64,000 nt of DNA from Variovorax sp. RA8. Lineage in GTDB: Bacteria > Pseudomonadota > Gammaproteobacteria > Burkholderiales > Burkholderiaceae_C. The stretch is from positions 1,798,001 to 1,862,000 of the forward strand of contig NZ_LR594662.1 in the NCBI RefSeq assembly GCF_901827175.1. Direction: 5' to 3'. How positions within the stretch are numbered: position 1 is the stretch's first letter; the number at the start of each line of letters is the position of its first letter. The position numbers were made by a program, and so were the translations under genes. This document shows positions 1 to 10,433 of this stretch, piece by piece. The notes beneath the pieces are model-generated. The model made no database searches, was not told the origin of the DNA, and was given only the letters and a program-made list of their open reading frames with translations.

Positions 1-200
1 ACCTCGCGGCCCTCGGCAACATGGTGCCGCACCTGCATTGGCACGTGATCGCACGCTTCGACTGGGACACGCGCTTCCCGGCGCCGGTCTGGGCCGCTGC
101 GCAGCGCGATCGCGACCTGCAGCGCGAGGCTGCGATCGAGGTCAAACTGGAGGCGCTCGAGCGGGACATGGCCCGGCGTCTGGCAACAAGGAGTTCCTGA
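1..200 (+). CDS. HIT family protein, C-terminal part (cut by window edge)
   Basis: The reading frame enters at base 3 and stops at 200, giving the last 65 residues. It contains the histidine triad HLHWHVI (HxHxH), the nucleotide-binding and catalytic signature of HIT hydrolases/transferases, followed by a charged helical tail. HIT proteins cleave or transfer nucleotidyl groups from dinucleotides or nucleotide conjugates; the substrate cannot be told from this fragment. Its stop codon TGA shares a base with the ATG of the DUF971 gene (TGATG), so the two are probably translated from one mRNA. Confidence 0.85.
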   Translation, partial: LAALGNMVPHLHWHVIARFDWDTRFPAPVWAAAQRDRDLQREAAIEVKLEALERDMARRLATRSS

Positions 201-613
201 TGGCAGGTTTGCAAATGGGCGCGCCGACGCCCGAGTCGATCACCGTTCACAGCCAATCGCGCGTGCTGGAGGTGAGCTTTTCCGATGGTGCGAGCTTCCG
301 CATCCCCTTCGAGCTGATGCGCATCTACTCACCCTCGGCCGAAGTACAGGGCCATGGGCCGGGCCAGGAAGTGCTGCAGACCGGCAAGCGCGACGTGGGC
401 CTGCTGGACCTGCAGCCGGTCGGCAACTACGCGGTGCAGCCCAGCTTTTCCGACGGCCACGACACCGGTATCTACTCGTGGGACCTGCTGTACGAACTCG
501 GTGCGAAGCAGGGCGAACTGTGGGCCGAGTACGAGCGGCGCCTCGCCGCTGCCGGCGTCGATCGTGATGCGCCGATGGCCGAGAAGGGCGGCCACGCCTG
601 CGGCAGCCACTGA
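200..613 (+). CDS. DUF971 domain-containing protein
   Basis: This 137-residue protein matches the DUF971 / gamma-butyrobetaine hydroxylase-like N-terminal fold: an early strand pair (VLEVSFSDG), a region around PFELMRIYSPSAEVQGH, and a DVGLLDLQPVGNYAV core ending in an IYSWDLLYELG motif. The C-terminus has HACGSH, a possible metal-binding tail. Its biochemical role is not established; homologues often sit beside ubiE or in Fe-S/quinone contexts. The start at 200 is chosen because it overlaps the HIT gene stop and has GGAG about seven bases upstream; an earlier in-frame ATG lies inside the HIT gene. Confidence 0.85.
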   Translation: MAGLQMGAPTPESITVHSQSRVLEVSFSDGASFRIPFELMRIYSPSAEVQGHGPGQEVLQTGKRDVGLLDLQPVGNYAVQPSFSDGHDTGIYSWDLLYELGAKQGELWAEYERRLAAAGVDRDAPMAEKGGHACGSH

Positions 614-675
614 AGAAGCCGAGCCCCCTCGCCGCAAAAGCAACGAATGCCCGGCGTCCTTGCAGGGGCGTCGGC

Positions 676-702
676 TTGACATGAACGCTTCCGACCTAAC
701 AT
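676..702 (+). promoter_or_regulatory. Candidate sigma-70 promoter of ubiE
   Basis: A consensus -35 box TTGACA (676-681) is followed after 15 bases by TAACAT (697-702). The ubiE ATG is at 710, so transcription starting about seven bases after the -10 box would begin at or next to the start codon. The spacing is shorter than the usual 17, so this is a prediction only. Confidence 0.4.
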
Positions 703-709
703 CGGACGC

Positions 710-1441
710 ATGAGCAGCACCCATTTCGGCTTCGAGACGGTCGAGGAAGGCGACAAGGCACGGCGCGTACGCGGCGTGTTCGACTCGGTCGCCAATCGCT
801 ACGACCTGATGAACGACCTGATGTCGGGTGGCCTGCACCGCGCCTGGAAGGCCTACACCGTGATGGTCGCCAACGTCGGCGAGGGCTCGAAGGTGCTGGA
901 CATCGCGGGCGGCACCGGCGACCTCGCCATCGCTTTTGCGAAGAAGGTGGGTGCGAGCGGCGAAGTGGTCCACACCGACATCAACGAGGCCATGCTGCGC
1001 ACCGGCCGCGACCGGCTGCTCGACGCCGGCGTCGCGCTGCCCACGGTGGTCTGCGATGCCGAGAAGCTGCCCTTTCCCGACAACCATTTCGACCTGGTGA
1101 GCGTCGCCTTTGGCCTGCGCAACATGACGCACAAGGACCTGGCGCTCAAGGAGATGAACCGGGTGCTCAAGCCGCGCGGCAAGCTGCTCGTGCTGGAGTT
1201 TTCCAAGGTCGCGAAGCCCTTGTCGAAGATCTACGACTGGTACTCCTTCAACGTGCTGCCGCGCCTGGGCAAGGTGGTGGCGGGCGATGACGCGAGCTAC
1301 CGCTACCTGGCCGAATCGATCCGGATGCATCCCTCGCAGGAGGAGCTCAAGACCCTCATGAAAGAGGGCGGTTTCGGGCATGTGGACTATCACAACATGA
1401 CGGGGGGCGTCGTCGCCCTGCATGTTGGAATCAAGTGCTGA
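710..1441 (+). CDS. ubiE: Ubiquinone/menaquinone biosynthesis C-methyltransferase UbiE
   Basis: The 243-residue protein performs the SAM-dependent C-methylation of the benzoquinol ring in ubiquinone synthesis (and of demethylmenaquinone where that exists). It starts like E. coli UbiE (THFGFETV), has the family motif [17 protein letters not shown], the SAM-binding glycine-rich loop [12 protein letters not shown] near residue 62, and the closing [13 protein letters not shown]. The length is the family norm. There is no good Shine-Dalgarno sequence before the ATG; a promoter-like pair lies immediately upstream. It heads a local ubi group with ubiJ and ubiB, separated only by the Tim44-like gene. 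Confidence 0.96.
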   Translation: MSSTHFGFETVEEGDKARRVRGVFDSVANRYDLMNDLMSGGLHRAWKAYTVMVANVGEGSKVLDIAGGTGDLAIAFAKKVGASGEVVHTDINEAMLRTGRDRLLDAGVALPTVVCDAEKLPFPDNHFDLVSVAFGLRNMTHKDLALKEMNRVLKPRGKLLVLEFSKVAKPLSKIYDWYSFNVLPRLGKVVAGDDASYRYLAESIRMHPSQEELKTLMKEGGFGHVDYHNMTGGVVALHVGIKC

Positions 1442-1479
1442 TGATCAGAAGAGATTTCTTTGCCGTTAGAGGAGACGTC

Positions 1480-2523
1480 ATGAAAAGTTTATTGTCCGTT
1501 TTGTTGGTGTGTGCCCTGGCTGTCGGAAGCATGGATGCCGACGCGCGCCGCCTGGGCGGCGGCAAGTCCTTCGGCAAGCAGTCGGGCAACGTGACGCAGC
1601 GTGAGGCGACGCCCACCGCGCCGGCCGCGCCCGGCACGCCTGCACAGAGCAACGTGAACAGCGCGGCTGCCAAGCCGGCCACGGCGGCGCCGGCTGCAGC
1701 GCCAAAGCGGCCTTGGGGCGCGATGCTCGGCGGCCTGGCCGCGGGCCTGGGCCTCGCCTGGCTCGCCAACTCGCTCGGCCTGGGCGCGGCCTTCGGCAAC
1801 ATCCTGTTGATCGCGCTTCTGGTGCTGGCAGCCGTGGTGGTGTGGCGCATCTTCGCGGCCCGTTCGCGGGCCAACGGCGCGCAGCGCAGCGGCGGCTTCG
1901 CCTTCCAGGGCGCAGGCGGTCCTGCCAATCCTGCTTCGCCTGTGCAGTACAGCCCCAACAACGTCGGCAATGACGCCTCGGCCCGTCCCTGGGAGCGCAA
2001 CACCGCGGCCTTCGACGCCAGCTCGGCACAACCTGAGCACGTGGCGGACCGCGGCGGCTCGTCGATGGCGGGCGCGGCGGCGGCCAGCGGCGGCAGCCTG
2101 ATCGGCTCGGCCCTGAGCGGTGCGCAGTCCTGGGGCATCCCCGCCGGCTTCGATACCGACGGCTTCCTGGCCGCGGCCAAGCGGAACTTCGTGACGCTGC
2201 AGGACGCCTGGGACCGTGCCGACATCGGCACCCTGCGCTCGATGATGACCGACGGCATGGTCGGCGAGATCCGCCAGCAGTTGGGGGAGCGCGAGAACCA
2301 CACGGGCGGTCAGGCCAACAAGACCGAAGTGGTCATGCTGGACGCCAAGCTGCTGGGCATCGAGGAGTTGCCCGACGCCTACCTGGCGAGCGTCGAGTTC
2401 TCCGGCATGATCCGCGAGGACCTGTCCTCCGGCCCGAGCCCCTTCCGCGAGGTCTGGAACATGACCAGGCCGACCAGCGGTTCGAGCGGCTGGCTGGTGG
2501 CGGGCGTGCAGGCCCTGCAGTAG
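1480..2523 (+). CDS. Tim44-like domain membrane protein
   Basis: The 347-residue protein has an N-terminal signal/anchor (about residues 1-20), a low-complexity Ala/Pro/Thr stretch, a hydrophobic hairpin at roughly 78-125, another flexible linker, and a C-terminal Tim44-like domain (from GFDTDGFLAAAKRNF to the end) of the type that binds membranes or precursor proteins. The start at 1480 is preferred because AGAGGAG sits at 1468-1474; an in-frame start at 1435 overlapping ubiE lacks this. Its position between ubiE and ubiJ suggests an inner-membrane role, but no specific function is known. Confidence 0.85.
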   Translation: MKSLLSVLLVCALAVGSMDADARRLGGGKSFGKQSGNVTQREATPTAPAAPGTPAQSNVNSAAAKPATAAPAAAPKRPWGAMLGGLAAGLGLAWLANSLGLGAAFGNILLIALLVLAAVVVWRIFAARSRANGAQRSGGFAFQGAGGPANPASPVQYSPNNVGNDASARPWERNTAAFDASSAQPEHVADRGGSSMAGAAAASGGSLIGSALSGAQSWGIPAGFDTDGFLAAAKRNFVTLQDAWDRADIGTLRSMMTDGMVGEIRQQLGERENHTGGQANKTEVVMLDAKLLGIEELPDAYLASVEFSGMIREDLSSGPSPFREVWNMTRPTSGSSGWLVAGVQALQ

Positions 2524-2557
2524 GCGCCTGACGCTTCGAAGCCGGTCGCAAGACCGG

Positions 2558-2563
2558 GATAAT
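2558..2563 (+). promoter_or_regulatory. -10-like box just upstream of ubiJ
   Basis: GATAAT lies six bases before the ATG of ubiJ, and no Shine-Dalgarno sequence is present. The -35 region at 2535-2540 (TTCGAA) is weak. If used, the transcript would be leaderless. Confidence 0.3.
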
Positions 2564-2569
2564 GGGGAC

Positions 2570-3124
2570 ATGGTCACACCATCGTCCCCTTTTTCTTTTC
2601 TCGACGATTTCATCAACCGCGTCGGCAACCGCCTGCAGCCGCCGGGTTGGGTGATTCACGAGGTCCAGCATCGCGCCGTGCTTTTTCTCAATCACGTGCT
2701 TCAGCAGGAACCCGAGGCCCAGCAGCGCCTGGCGCGCCAGCAGGGCAGGGTGGTCGAATTCGAATGGCGATTCGTGACCATGAAGGTTGTCGCCACGCCG
2801 GCCGGCCTGCTCGACCTGGCACCCGAAGGCGCGGTGCCGGAGCTCATGCTGGTGCTGGCCGAGACCTCGCCCTTCGGCTTGGCGCGGGCTGCCGCGCGCG
2901 GCGAGAAGCCGGCGGTGCAGATCGAGGGCGACGTGCAGCTGGCCGCCGAGGTCAACTGGCTGGTCGACCACGTGCGCTGGGACGTGGAGGACGATCTGGC
3001 GCGCGTGATCGGCGATGTGCCCGCCCACACCATTGCCAACGGCGCGCGGCGCGTCGTGGAGGGACTGCGGCAATTCGTCGGTGCGCGTGGAGGCAAGCCC
3101 GCCGGCTCCGCAGGCGCCGAATGA
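2570..3124 (+). CDS. ubiJ: Ubiquinone biosynthesis accessory factor UbiJ (SCP2 domain)
   Basis: The 184-residue protein has an SCP2-like lipid-binding domain and a C-terminal helical part ending in a flexible Gly/Ala tail. UbiJ helps assemble the soluble Ubi complex and binds the hydrophobic ubiquinone intermediates. The assignment rests on the SCP2-like pattern ([16 protein letters not shown]) plus its place directly before ubiB; sequence conservation in this family is low. Its stop overlaps the ubiB start by four bases (ATGA), indicating translational coupling. Confidence 0.85.
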   Translation: MVTPSSPFSFLDDFINRVGNRLQPPGWVIHEVQHRAVLFLNHVLQQEPEAQQRLARQQGRVVEFEWRFVTMKVVATPAGLLDLAPEGAVPELMLVLAETSPFGLARAAARGEKPAVQIEGDVQLAAEVNWLVDHVRWDVEDDLARVIGDVPAHTIANGARRVVEGLRQFVGARGGKPAGSAGAE

Positions 3125-4686
3125 GGCGCTTCTACCGCGGCGTCTTCATCGTCCTGGTCGCGCTGCGCTACGGGCTCGACGAGCTCGTGCTCACCAGCTT
3201 CCAGAAACCTTGGCTGCGCGTGGTGGCGCGCATCGTGTCCGTCGGCCGCAAGCTCGATGCGCCCCGGGGCCAGCGCCTGCGGGAGGCGCTGGAAAGCCTG
3301 GGGCCGATCTTCGTCAAGTTCGGGCAGGTGCTGTCGACGCGGCGCGACCTGCTGCCGGCCGACATCGCCGACGAGCTGGCCTGGCTGCAGGACCGGGTGC
3401 CGCCCTTCGACTCCAGGATTGCGATCGCGACCATCGAGCGCGCTTTTCGCCGGCCCGTGGGCGAGGTCTTCGTCGACTTCGACGAGACGCCGGTGGCCAG
3501 CGCCTCGATCGCCCAGGTGCACTTCGCGACCCTGCGCGAGCCCGGCGGGGCAGTCCGCGAGGTCGCGGTCAAGGTACTGCGGCCCGGCATGCGCGACGTG
3601 ATCGAGAAGGACCTCGAGCTGATGGCCATGATGGCCGCCTGGGTCGGAAACTTGTCGAGCGACGCCAAGCGCCTGAAGCCGCGCGAAGTGGTGGCAGAGT
3701 TCGACAAGTACCTGCACGACGAGCTCGACCTGGTGCGCGAGGCCGCCAACGCCGCGCAGCTGCGGCGCAACATGACCAAGCTCGAGCTGGTGATGATCCC
3801 CGAGATGTTCTGGGACTTCTGTCATCCCGAGGTGATCGTGATGGAGCGCATGAAGGGCGTGCCAATCGCGCAGCTGGACCGCCTGCGCGCCGCCGGCGTC
3901 GACATCCCCAAGCTGGCGCGCGACGGCGTCACCATCTTCTTCACGCAGGTGTTCCGCGATGGCTTCTTCCATGCCGACATGCACCCCGGCAACATCCAGG
4001 TCAGCCTGGAGCCGGCTACCTTCGGGCGCTACATTTCGCTGGACTTCGGCATCGTCGGCACTCTGACCGAATCCGACAAGGAGTACCTGGCGCAGAACTT
4101 CGCCGCCTTCTTCCGCCGCGACTACAAGCGTGTGGCGGAGCTGCACCTGGAGAGCGGTTGGGTGCCCGAGGGCACGCGCATCGACGAACTGGAGGCTGCG
4201 ATCCGCACTGTCTGCGAGCCCTATTTCGATCGCCCGCTCAAGGAAATCTCGCTGGGCATGGTGCTGATGCGCCTGTTCCAGACCTCGCGCCGATTCCACG
4301 TCGAGATCCAGCCGCAGCTGGTGCTGCTGCAGAAGACCCTGCTCAACATCGAGGGCCTGGGCCGCCAGCTCGACCCGGACCTGGACCTGTGGCACACCGC
4401 CAGGCCGTTCCTGGAGAAATGGATGAGCGACCAGATCGGCCCGCGCAAGCTGCTGGAGCAGCTGCGCGCCGAAGCGCCGCGCTACGCCAAGCTGCTGCCG
4501 CAGCTGCCTCGGCTGATGCACGATTTCCTCGAAAATCGGCCCGCCGACCACCGGCGCGAACTGCTGGAGCTGCTGGCCGCTCAAAAGCGGACCAACCGGC
4601 TCCTGCAGGCCATCATCTACGGTGGCATAGGTTTTGTATTGGGGTTGATCGCGATGCAGGTGCTGGTGCGCGTGCGTCTGTTCTGA
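3121..4686 (+). CDS. ubiB: UbiB, ABC1/ADCK-type atypical kinase/ATPase for ubiquinone synthesis
   Basis: The 521-residue protein is a membrane-linked member of the UbiB/ABC1/ADCK family, needed for ubiquinone synthesis as an ATPase thought to help extract lipid intermediates. Visible motifs are the family N-terminal signature [16 protein letters not shown], an Ala-rich nucleotide loop ASIAQVHFA, the invariant lysine in [10 protein letters not shown], the catalytic loop [12 protein letters not shown] and the metal-binding LDFGIVG. Two hydrophobic helices end the protein (about 495-520). The start at 3121 overlaps ubiJ by ATGA; longer in-frame extensions run through ubiJ and are not real. Confidence 0.96.
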   Translation: MRRFYRGVFIVLVALRYGLDELVLTSFQKPWLRVVARIVSVGRKLDAPRGQRLREALESLGPIFVKFGQVLSTRRDLLPADIADELAWLQDRVPPFDSRIAIATIERAFRRPVGEVFVDFDETPVASASIAQVHFATLREPGGAVREVAVKVLRPGMRDVIEKDLELMAMMAAWVGNLSSDAKRLKPREVVAEFDKYLHDELDLVREAANAAQLRRNMTKLELVMIPEMFWDFCHPEVIVMERMKGVPIAQLDRLRAAGVDIPKLARDGVTIFFTQVFRDGFFHADMHPGNIQVSLEPATFGRYISLDFGIVGTLTESDKEYLAQNFAAFFRRDYKRVAELHLESGWVPEGTRIDELEAAIRTVCEPYFDRPLKEISLGMVLMRLFQTSRRFHVEIQPQLVLLQKTLLNIEGLGRQLDPDLDLWHTARPFLEKWMSDQIGPRKLLEQLRAEAPRYAKLLPQLPRLMHDFLENRPADHRRELLELLAAQKRTNRLLQAIIYGGIGFVLGLIAMQVLVRVRLF

Positions 4687-4702
4687 ATAGGAGGATTTCG
4701 CC

Positions 4703-6151
4703 GTGCTGCTGACCTTGGTCATCGTCTACCTGCTCGTCACGATCGCCATCGGCCTGTATGCCGCCAGGCGCGTGAAGAACACCACCGACTTCGCGATCGC
4801 CGGGCGGCACCTGCCGCTCTACATGATCGTGACCACGACCTTCGCCACCTGGTTCGGTTCCGAGACCGTGCTTGGCATCCCCGCCAAGTTCATCGAGGGC
4901 GGGCTGCACGGCGTGATCGAGGATCCCTTCGGCGCGGGCACCTGCCTGATCCTGGTCGGGCTGTTCTTTGCCGGCAAGCTCTACCGCATGACGCTGCTCA
5001 CCATCAGCGATTACTACCGCGAGCGTTTCGGCCGCACCGTCGAGGTCGCCTGTTCGCTGATCATCATGCTGAGCTACCTGGGCTGGGTCTCCGCGCAGGT
5101 CACGGCACTGGGGCTGGTGTTCAACCTGCTGTCGGGCGGCGTCGTCAGCATCTCGGCCGGCATGGTCATCGGCGTGATCTCGATCCTGGCCTACACGCTG
5201 TTCGGCGGCATGTGGTCGGTGGCGGTGACCGACTTCATCCAGATGATCATCCTGGTGCTTGGCCTGGCGGTGATTGCGATGTTCGCCGGCAACTTGGCCG
5301 GCGGCGCCGACAAGGTGGTGGCCTTCGCGGCCAGCAAGGACCTGTTCCGCTTCTGGCCCGAGCCGAGCTGGAAGGACATCATCTTCTTCTTCGCCGCGGC
5401 CATCACCATGATGCTGGGCTCGATCCCGCAGCAGGACGTGTTCCAGCGCGTCATGTCCGCCAACAGCGTCAAGGCCTCGACCCGCGGCCCGGTGATCGGC
5501 GGCCTCGCCTACATCCTGTTCGCCTTCGTTCCCATGTTCCTGGTGGCGAGCGCCCTGCTCATCATGCCGGAGCAGACCGCCGCGCTGCTCAAGGAGGACC
5601 CGCAGAAGGTGCTGCCCACCCTGGTGCTGGAGAAGATGCCGTTCGTGATGCAGGTGTTCTTCTTCGGTGCGCTGCTGTCGGCCATCAAGTCCACCGCGTC
5701 GGCTACCCTGCTGGCGCCCAGCGTCACCTTCACCGAGAACATCTGGCGCCAGTTCCGCCCGGCCGGCAGCGACCGCGAGAACCTGCTGACCATGCGCATC
5801 ACGGTGCTGCTGTTCAGCGCCGCGGTGCTCGCCTATGCGATCCGCATGCAGGGCACCCCGATCTACGAACTGGTCTCGGGCGCCTACCAGGTGCCGCTGG
5901 TGGGCGCCTTCGTGCCGCTGGTCTGCGGGCTGTACTGGCAGCGGGCGACCACCCAGGGCGCGGTGGCCTCGGTGGTGCTCGGCATCGGGGTGTGGCTGCT
6001 GTTCATCGCCATGCCGTGGGGCGAGGAATTCCCGGCCCAGCTCGCCGGCGTGCTGGCCTCCTTCGCAGGCATGTTTGCGGGCTCGCTGGCGCCGCAATGG
6101 CTCGCCAATCGGCGCACGCCGCACCGCCCGCTGGCGGTCGATCCTGTTTGA
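4703..6151 (+). CDS. Sodium:solute symporter family transporter
   Basis: The 482-residue integral membrane protein has about 13 hydrophobic segments and the SSSF pattern: an N-terminal segment followed by ARRVKNTTDFAIAGR, then ATWFGSETVLGIPAK, with later conserved FFFGALLSAIKSTASATLLAPS. Members use the sodium gradient to import sugars, amino acids, organic acids or vitamins; the substrate cannot be read from sequence. The GTG start at 4703 is supported by AGGAGG at 4689-4694. It follows ubiB by 16 bases and may be read from the same mRNA. Confidence 0.9.
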   Translation: MLLTLVIVYLLVTIAIGLYAARRVKNTTDFAIAGRHLPLYMIVTTTFATWFGSETVLGIPAKFIEGGLHGVIEDPFGAGTCLILVGLFFAGKLYRMTLLTISDYYRERFGRTVEVACSLIIMLSYLGWVSAQVTALGLVFNLLSGGVVSISAGMVIGVISILAYTLFGGMWSVAVTDFIQMIILVLGLAVIAMFAGNLAGGADKVVAFAASKDLFRFWPEPSWKDIIFFFAAAITMMLGSIPQQDVFQRVMSANSVKASTRGPVIGGLAYILFAFVPMFLVASALLIMPEQTAALLKEDPQKVLPTLVLEKMPFVMQVFFFGALLSAIKSTASATLLAPSVTFTENIWRQFRPAGSDRENLLTMRITVLLFSAAVLAYAIRMQGTPIYELVSGAYQVPLVGAFVPLVCGLYWQRATTQGAVASVVLGIGVWLLFIAMPWGEEFPAQLAGVLASFAGMFAGSLAPQWLANRRTPHRPLAVDPV

Positions 6152-6204
6152 GAAGGTGTGAAGTACACCCCGTGAGCCGGTGGTGTAGCCAGGATGGGCA
6201 ACCC

Positions 6205-6231
6205 TTGTGGAACCCCATGCCAACCTATAAT
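6205..6231 (+). promoter_or_regulatory. Candidate promoter for the fmdB-DUF502-aspS group
   Basis: A perfect TATAAT lies at 6226-6231 with a TTGTGG -35-like box at 6205-6210 (15-base spacer). Transcription would start near 6238, about seven bases before the hairpin at 6245-6266. Confidence 0.5.
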
Positions 6232-6244
6232 CAAAGGCTTTGCG

Positions 6245-6266
6245 AGCGGCCGCCGGCCGCTTTTTT
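6245..6266 (+). terminator. Intrinsic terminator or attenuator upstream of the fmdB-like gene
   Basis: A seven-base-pair perfect GC stem (AGCGGCC, 6245-6251, with GGCCGCT, 6255-6261) has a three-base loop and runs straight into six T (6261-6266). As a factor-independent terminator it could end the symporter transcript. Because a TATAAT box lies just before it, it would also sit at the very 5' end of the fmdB-aspS transcript. Confidence 0.65.
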
Positions 6267-6278
6267 CTCCTCCTACCC

Positions 6279-6632
6279 ATGCCTATCTACGCCTACAAGT
6301 GCAGCGCCTGCGGCTTTGCCAAGGACGTGCTGCAGAAACTGTCCGATGCGCCGCTGACGGAGTGCCTGCAGTGCGGCGCGAGCGCGTTCAGCAAGCAGGT
6401 CACCGCCGCCGGCTTCCAGCTGAAGGGTTCGGGCTGGTACGTGACCGACTTCCGTGATGGCGGCGGCAAGAAAGCGGCCGAGAAGGGCAATGCCGACAAG
6501 GGGACGAGCGCGCCCGCGGAGGGCGCTTCCGCCTCGACCGGCGCCGCTGATGCTCCCGCGGCGTCCGCATCGCCCGGCACGGCTGCGGCCCCGGCGCCCG
6601 CACCTGCGCCAGCCGCCTCCAAGGGCGACTGA
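6279..6632 (+). CDS. FmdB family zinc-ribbon protein
   Basis: The 117-residue protein opens with the typical MPIYAYKCSACGFAKD and has two CxxC pairs (CSAC, about residues 8-11, and CLQC, about 31-34), forming a small zinc ribbon. A conserved GFQLKGSGWYVTDF follows, then an acidic/Lys stretch and a long Ala/Pro/Thr tail that looks disordered. FmdB-type proteins are putative regulators with no proven role. The ATG at 6279 gives the conserved N-terminus; an upstream in-frame start would read through the hairpin. It is followed at 17 bases by the DUF502 gene and then aspS, an order common in betaproteobacteria. Confidence 0.88.
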   Translation: MPIYAYKCSACGFAKDVLQKLSDAPLTECLQCGASAFSKQVTAAGFQLKGSGWYVTDFRDGGGKKAAEKGNADKGTSAPAEGASASTGAADAPAASASPGTAAAPAPAPAPAASKGD

Positions 6633-6649
6633 GAGCCACGCCCCGCGCC

Positions 6650-7270
6650 ATGCTCGCCCTGCGCAAATGGTTGCTGTCTGGCCTGCTGGTCATCGTGCCG
6701 CTGGTCATCACGCTGGGTGTGCTGAACTGGATCATCGGCACGCTGGACCAGACGCTGTGGCTGTTGCCCGAGCAATGGCAGCAGTGGCTCACCGCACACA
6801 AGGTGCGCGGGCTGGGCGTGCTGCTGACGCTGGCGATCCTGCTGGTCGTCGGCGCGACCGCGAGCAACTTCATCGGCAAGCGCCTGCTGGGCTGGGGCGA
6901 CGCGGTGGTGCGCCGCATCCCGGTGGTGCGCTCCATCTATTCCAGCGTCAAGCAGGTGTCGGACACGCTGTTCTCCGAGAACGGCAATGCCTTCCGCACC
7001 GCGGTGCTGGTCCAGTGGCCGCGCGACGGCGTCTGGACCATCGCCTTCGTGACCGGCGCGCCCGGCGGCGAGGTGCTCTCGGAACTGGGCGGCGGCGACT
7101 ACCTGAGCGTCTACGTGCCCACCACGCCCAACCCCACGGGCGGCTACTTCGTGATGCTCAAGCGCAGCGACTGCATCGAACTCAGGATGAGCGTGGACGA
7201 CGCGCTCAAGTACATCGTGTCGATGGGCGTGGTCGTTCCCGGCGGCCCCGTGACCATCGCGAACAGATAA
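6650..7270 (+). CDS. DUF502 family inner-membrane protein
   Basis: The 206-residue protein has two transmembrane segments (about residues 8-30 and 55-80), then a conserved soluble domain containing [19 protein letters not shown] and a [14 protein letters not shown] motif, both hallmarks of DUF502. No biochemical function is established for this bacterial branch. It lies 17 bases after the zinc-ribbon gene and 31 bases before aspS, so the three are likely one transcription unit. Confidence 0.88.
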   Translation: MLALRKWLLSGLLVIVPLVITLGVLNWIIGTLDQTLWLLPEQWQQWLTAHKVRGLGVLLTLAILLVVGATASNFIGKRLLGWGDAVVRRIPVVRSIYSSVKQVSDTLFSENGNAFRTAVLVQWPRDGVWTIAFVTGAPGGEVLSELGGGDYLSVYVPTTPNPTGGYFVMLKRSDCIELRMSVDDALKYIVSMGVVVPGGPVTIANR

Positions 7271-7301
7271 ACACGCGCCCCCGACGGCGCCGGAATCCAC
7301 T

Positions 7302-9107
<1,806 letters not shown>

Positions 9108-9126
9108 GAGGGAAGGGGGCGCAAGC

Positions 9127-9594
9127 ATGAGCGAGCGGCCCTGGAAAATTCCCGAGTCGGTGCTGGTCGTGATTCACACACCGGCGCTCGAGGTGCTGCT
9201 GATCCGGCGGGCCGACGCAGAGGATTTCTGGCAATCCGTCACCGGGAGCAAGGACGCGGAAGAAGAACCCCTGGCGCTGACCGCGGCGCGGGAAGTCGCA
9301 GAGGAGACCGGCATCGACTGCCGAGAAGGCAGCGCACTGGCCTGCAATCTGTGCGACTGGCAGCTCCAGAACGTGTACGAGATCTACCCCCGCTGGCGTG
9401 CCCGCTATGCGCCGGGCGTCATTCACAACACCGAGCACCTGTTCGGCCTGTGCGTGCCCGAGCGCATGAGCCCGCGGCTCGACCCGCGCGAGCACACGGC
9501 CTGGCGCTGGCTGCCCTACCGCGAGGCGGCCGATGCCTGCTTTTCCCCTTCGAATGCAGAAGCGATCCTGCTGCTGCCAAAATTTGCGCAATGA
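9127..9594 (+). CDS. nudB: Dihydroneopterin triphosphate diphosphatase NudB
   Basis: The 155-residue Nudix hydrolase removes pyrophosphate from dihydroneopterin triphosphate, the second step of folate synthesis. The Nudix box spans about residues 39-60, with G at its start and REVAEETG at the catalytic helix; the first loop is one residue longer than the textbook spacing. The NudB assignment is strengthened by folE, which makes its substrate, two genes away. Its stop overlaps the next ATG (9591). Confidence 0.88.
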   Translation: MSERPWKIPESVLVVIHTPALEVLLIRRADAEDFWQSVTGSKDAEEEPLALTAAREVAEETGIDCREGSALACNLCDWQLQNVYEIYPRWRARYAPGVIHNTEHLFGLCVPERMSPRLDPREHTAWRWLPYREAADACFSPSNAEAILLLPKFAQ

Positions 9595-10364
9595 ATCCGC
9601 CGAGCAGTACCCCGAGCGGCAGTAATCTCCGCGTCGCCACCTACAACATCCACAAGGGTGTGCAAGGCATCGGACCGACGCGGCGGCTCGAGATCCACAA
9701 CCTGGGCCATGCCATCGAGCAGTTGGACGCCGACATCGTCTGCCTGCAGGAAGTGCGCAAGATGAACCGCCAGGCCGCCGCCCGCTTCCGGCACTGGCCC
9801 GAACTGCCGCAGGCCGACTTTCTGGCCCCCGAGGGCTACACCGCGATCTACGAGACCAACGCCATCACGCGGCATGGCGAACATGGGAACGCGCTCCTGA
9901 CTCGCTGGCCGGTGCTGCGCAAGACCCACCAGGACATTTCCGACCACCGCTTCGAGCAGCGCGGCCTGCTGCACGTGGCGATCGAGGTCGAAGGCCAGCC
10001 GGTGCATGCTATCGTGGTGCACCTGGGGCTGATCCGAGGCAGCCGGGTGCGCCAGATTGCCCTGCTGCGCGAGTTCATCGAGCGCGAGATTCCGCCGGGC
10101 GAGGCCCTGGTGGTGGCCGGCGACTTCAACGATTGGGGTGCCCGCATGCGCTATGCGATGAACGCCATGGGTCTGCGCGACACCAGTGACCTGCGCGGCC
10201 CGCGCACGCTGACCTATCCCTCGCGCCTGCCGGTGACGCAGCTCGACTTCATCTACGGCCGGCAGGTCGAGGCGGTGGCGACCACCGTGCCGCGCGGCCC
10301 GATCTGGGCCCGAATGTCCGATCATCTACCGCTGGTGGCTGACTTTGTGCTATCAAAACAATAG
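9591..10364 (+). CDS. Endonuclease/exonuclease/phosphatase family protein
   Basis: The 257-residue protein has the whole EEP (DNase I-like) active-site set: ATYNIHKG near the N-terminus, a metal-binding glutamate in LQEVRK, HGNALLTRWP, HLGL, GDFNDW and the closing SDHLPLVADF. Members are Mg-dependent phosphodiesterases or phosphatases acting on nucleic acids or lipids; no signal peptide is visible, so it should be cytosolic. The ATG at 9591 overlaps the nudB stop (ATGA). The substrate is unknown. Confidence 0.9.
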   Translation: MNPPSSTPSGSNLRVATYNIHKGVQGIGPTRRLEIHNLGHAIEQLDADIVCLQEVRKMNRQAAARFRHWPELPQADFLAPEGYTAIYETNAITRHGEHGNALLTRWPVLRKTHQDISDHRFEQRGLLHVAIEVEGQPVHAIVVHLGLIRGSRVRQIALLREFIEREIPPGEALVVAGDFNDWGARMRYAMNAMGLRDTSDLRGPRTLTYPSRLPVTQLDFIYGRQVEAVATTVPRGPIWARMSDHLPLVADFVLSKQ

Positions 10365-10433
10365 CTTGACGATCAGGCAGGAAGCGCGCTGCAGGGATAT
10401 TCGCTGCGGTTCATTCGCTGTTAGGATGCGCTG

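Noticed and set aside
2701..4722. 673-codon minus-strand open frame opposite ubiB
   Set aside because: It is antisense to ubiB, whose kinase-like motifs are complete; the composition is His/Gln/Leu-rich and repetitive.
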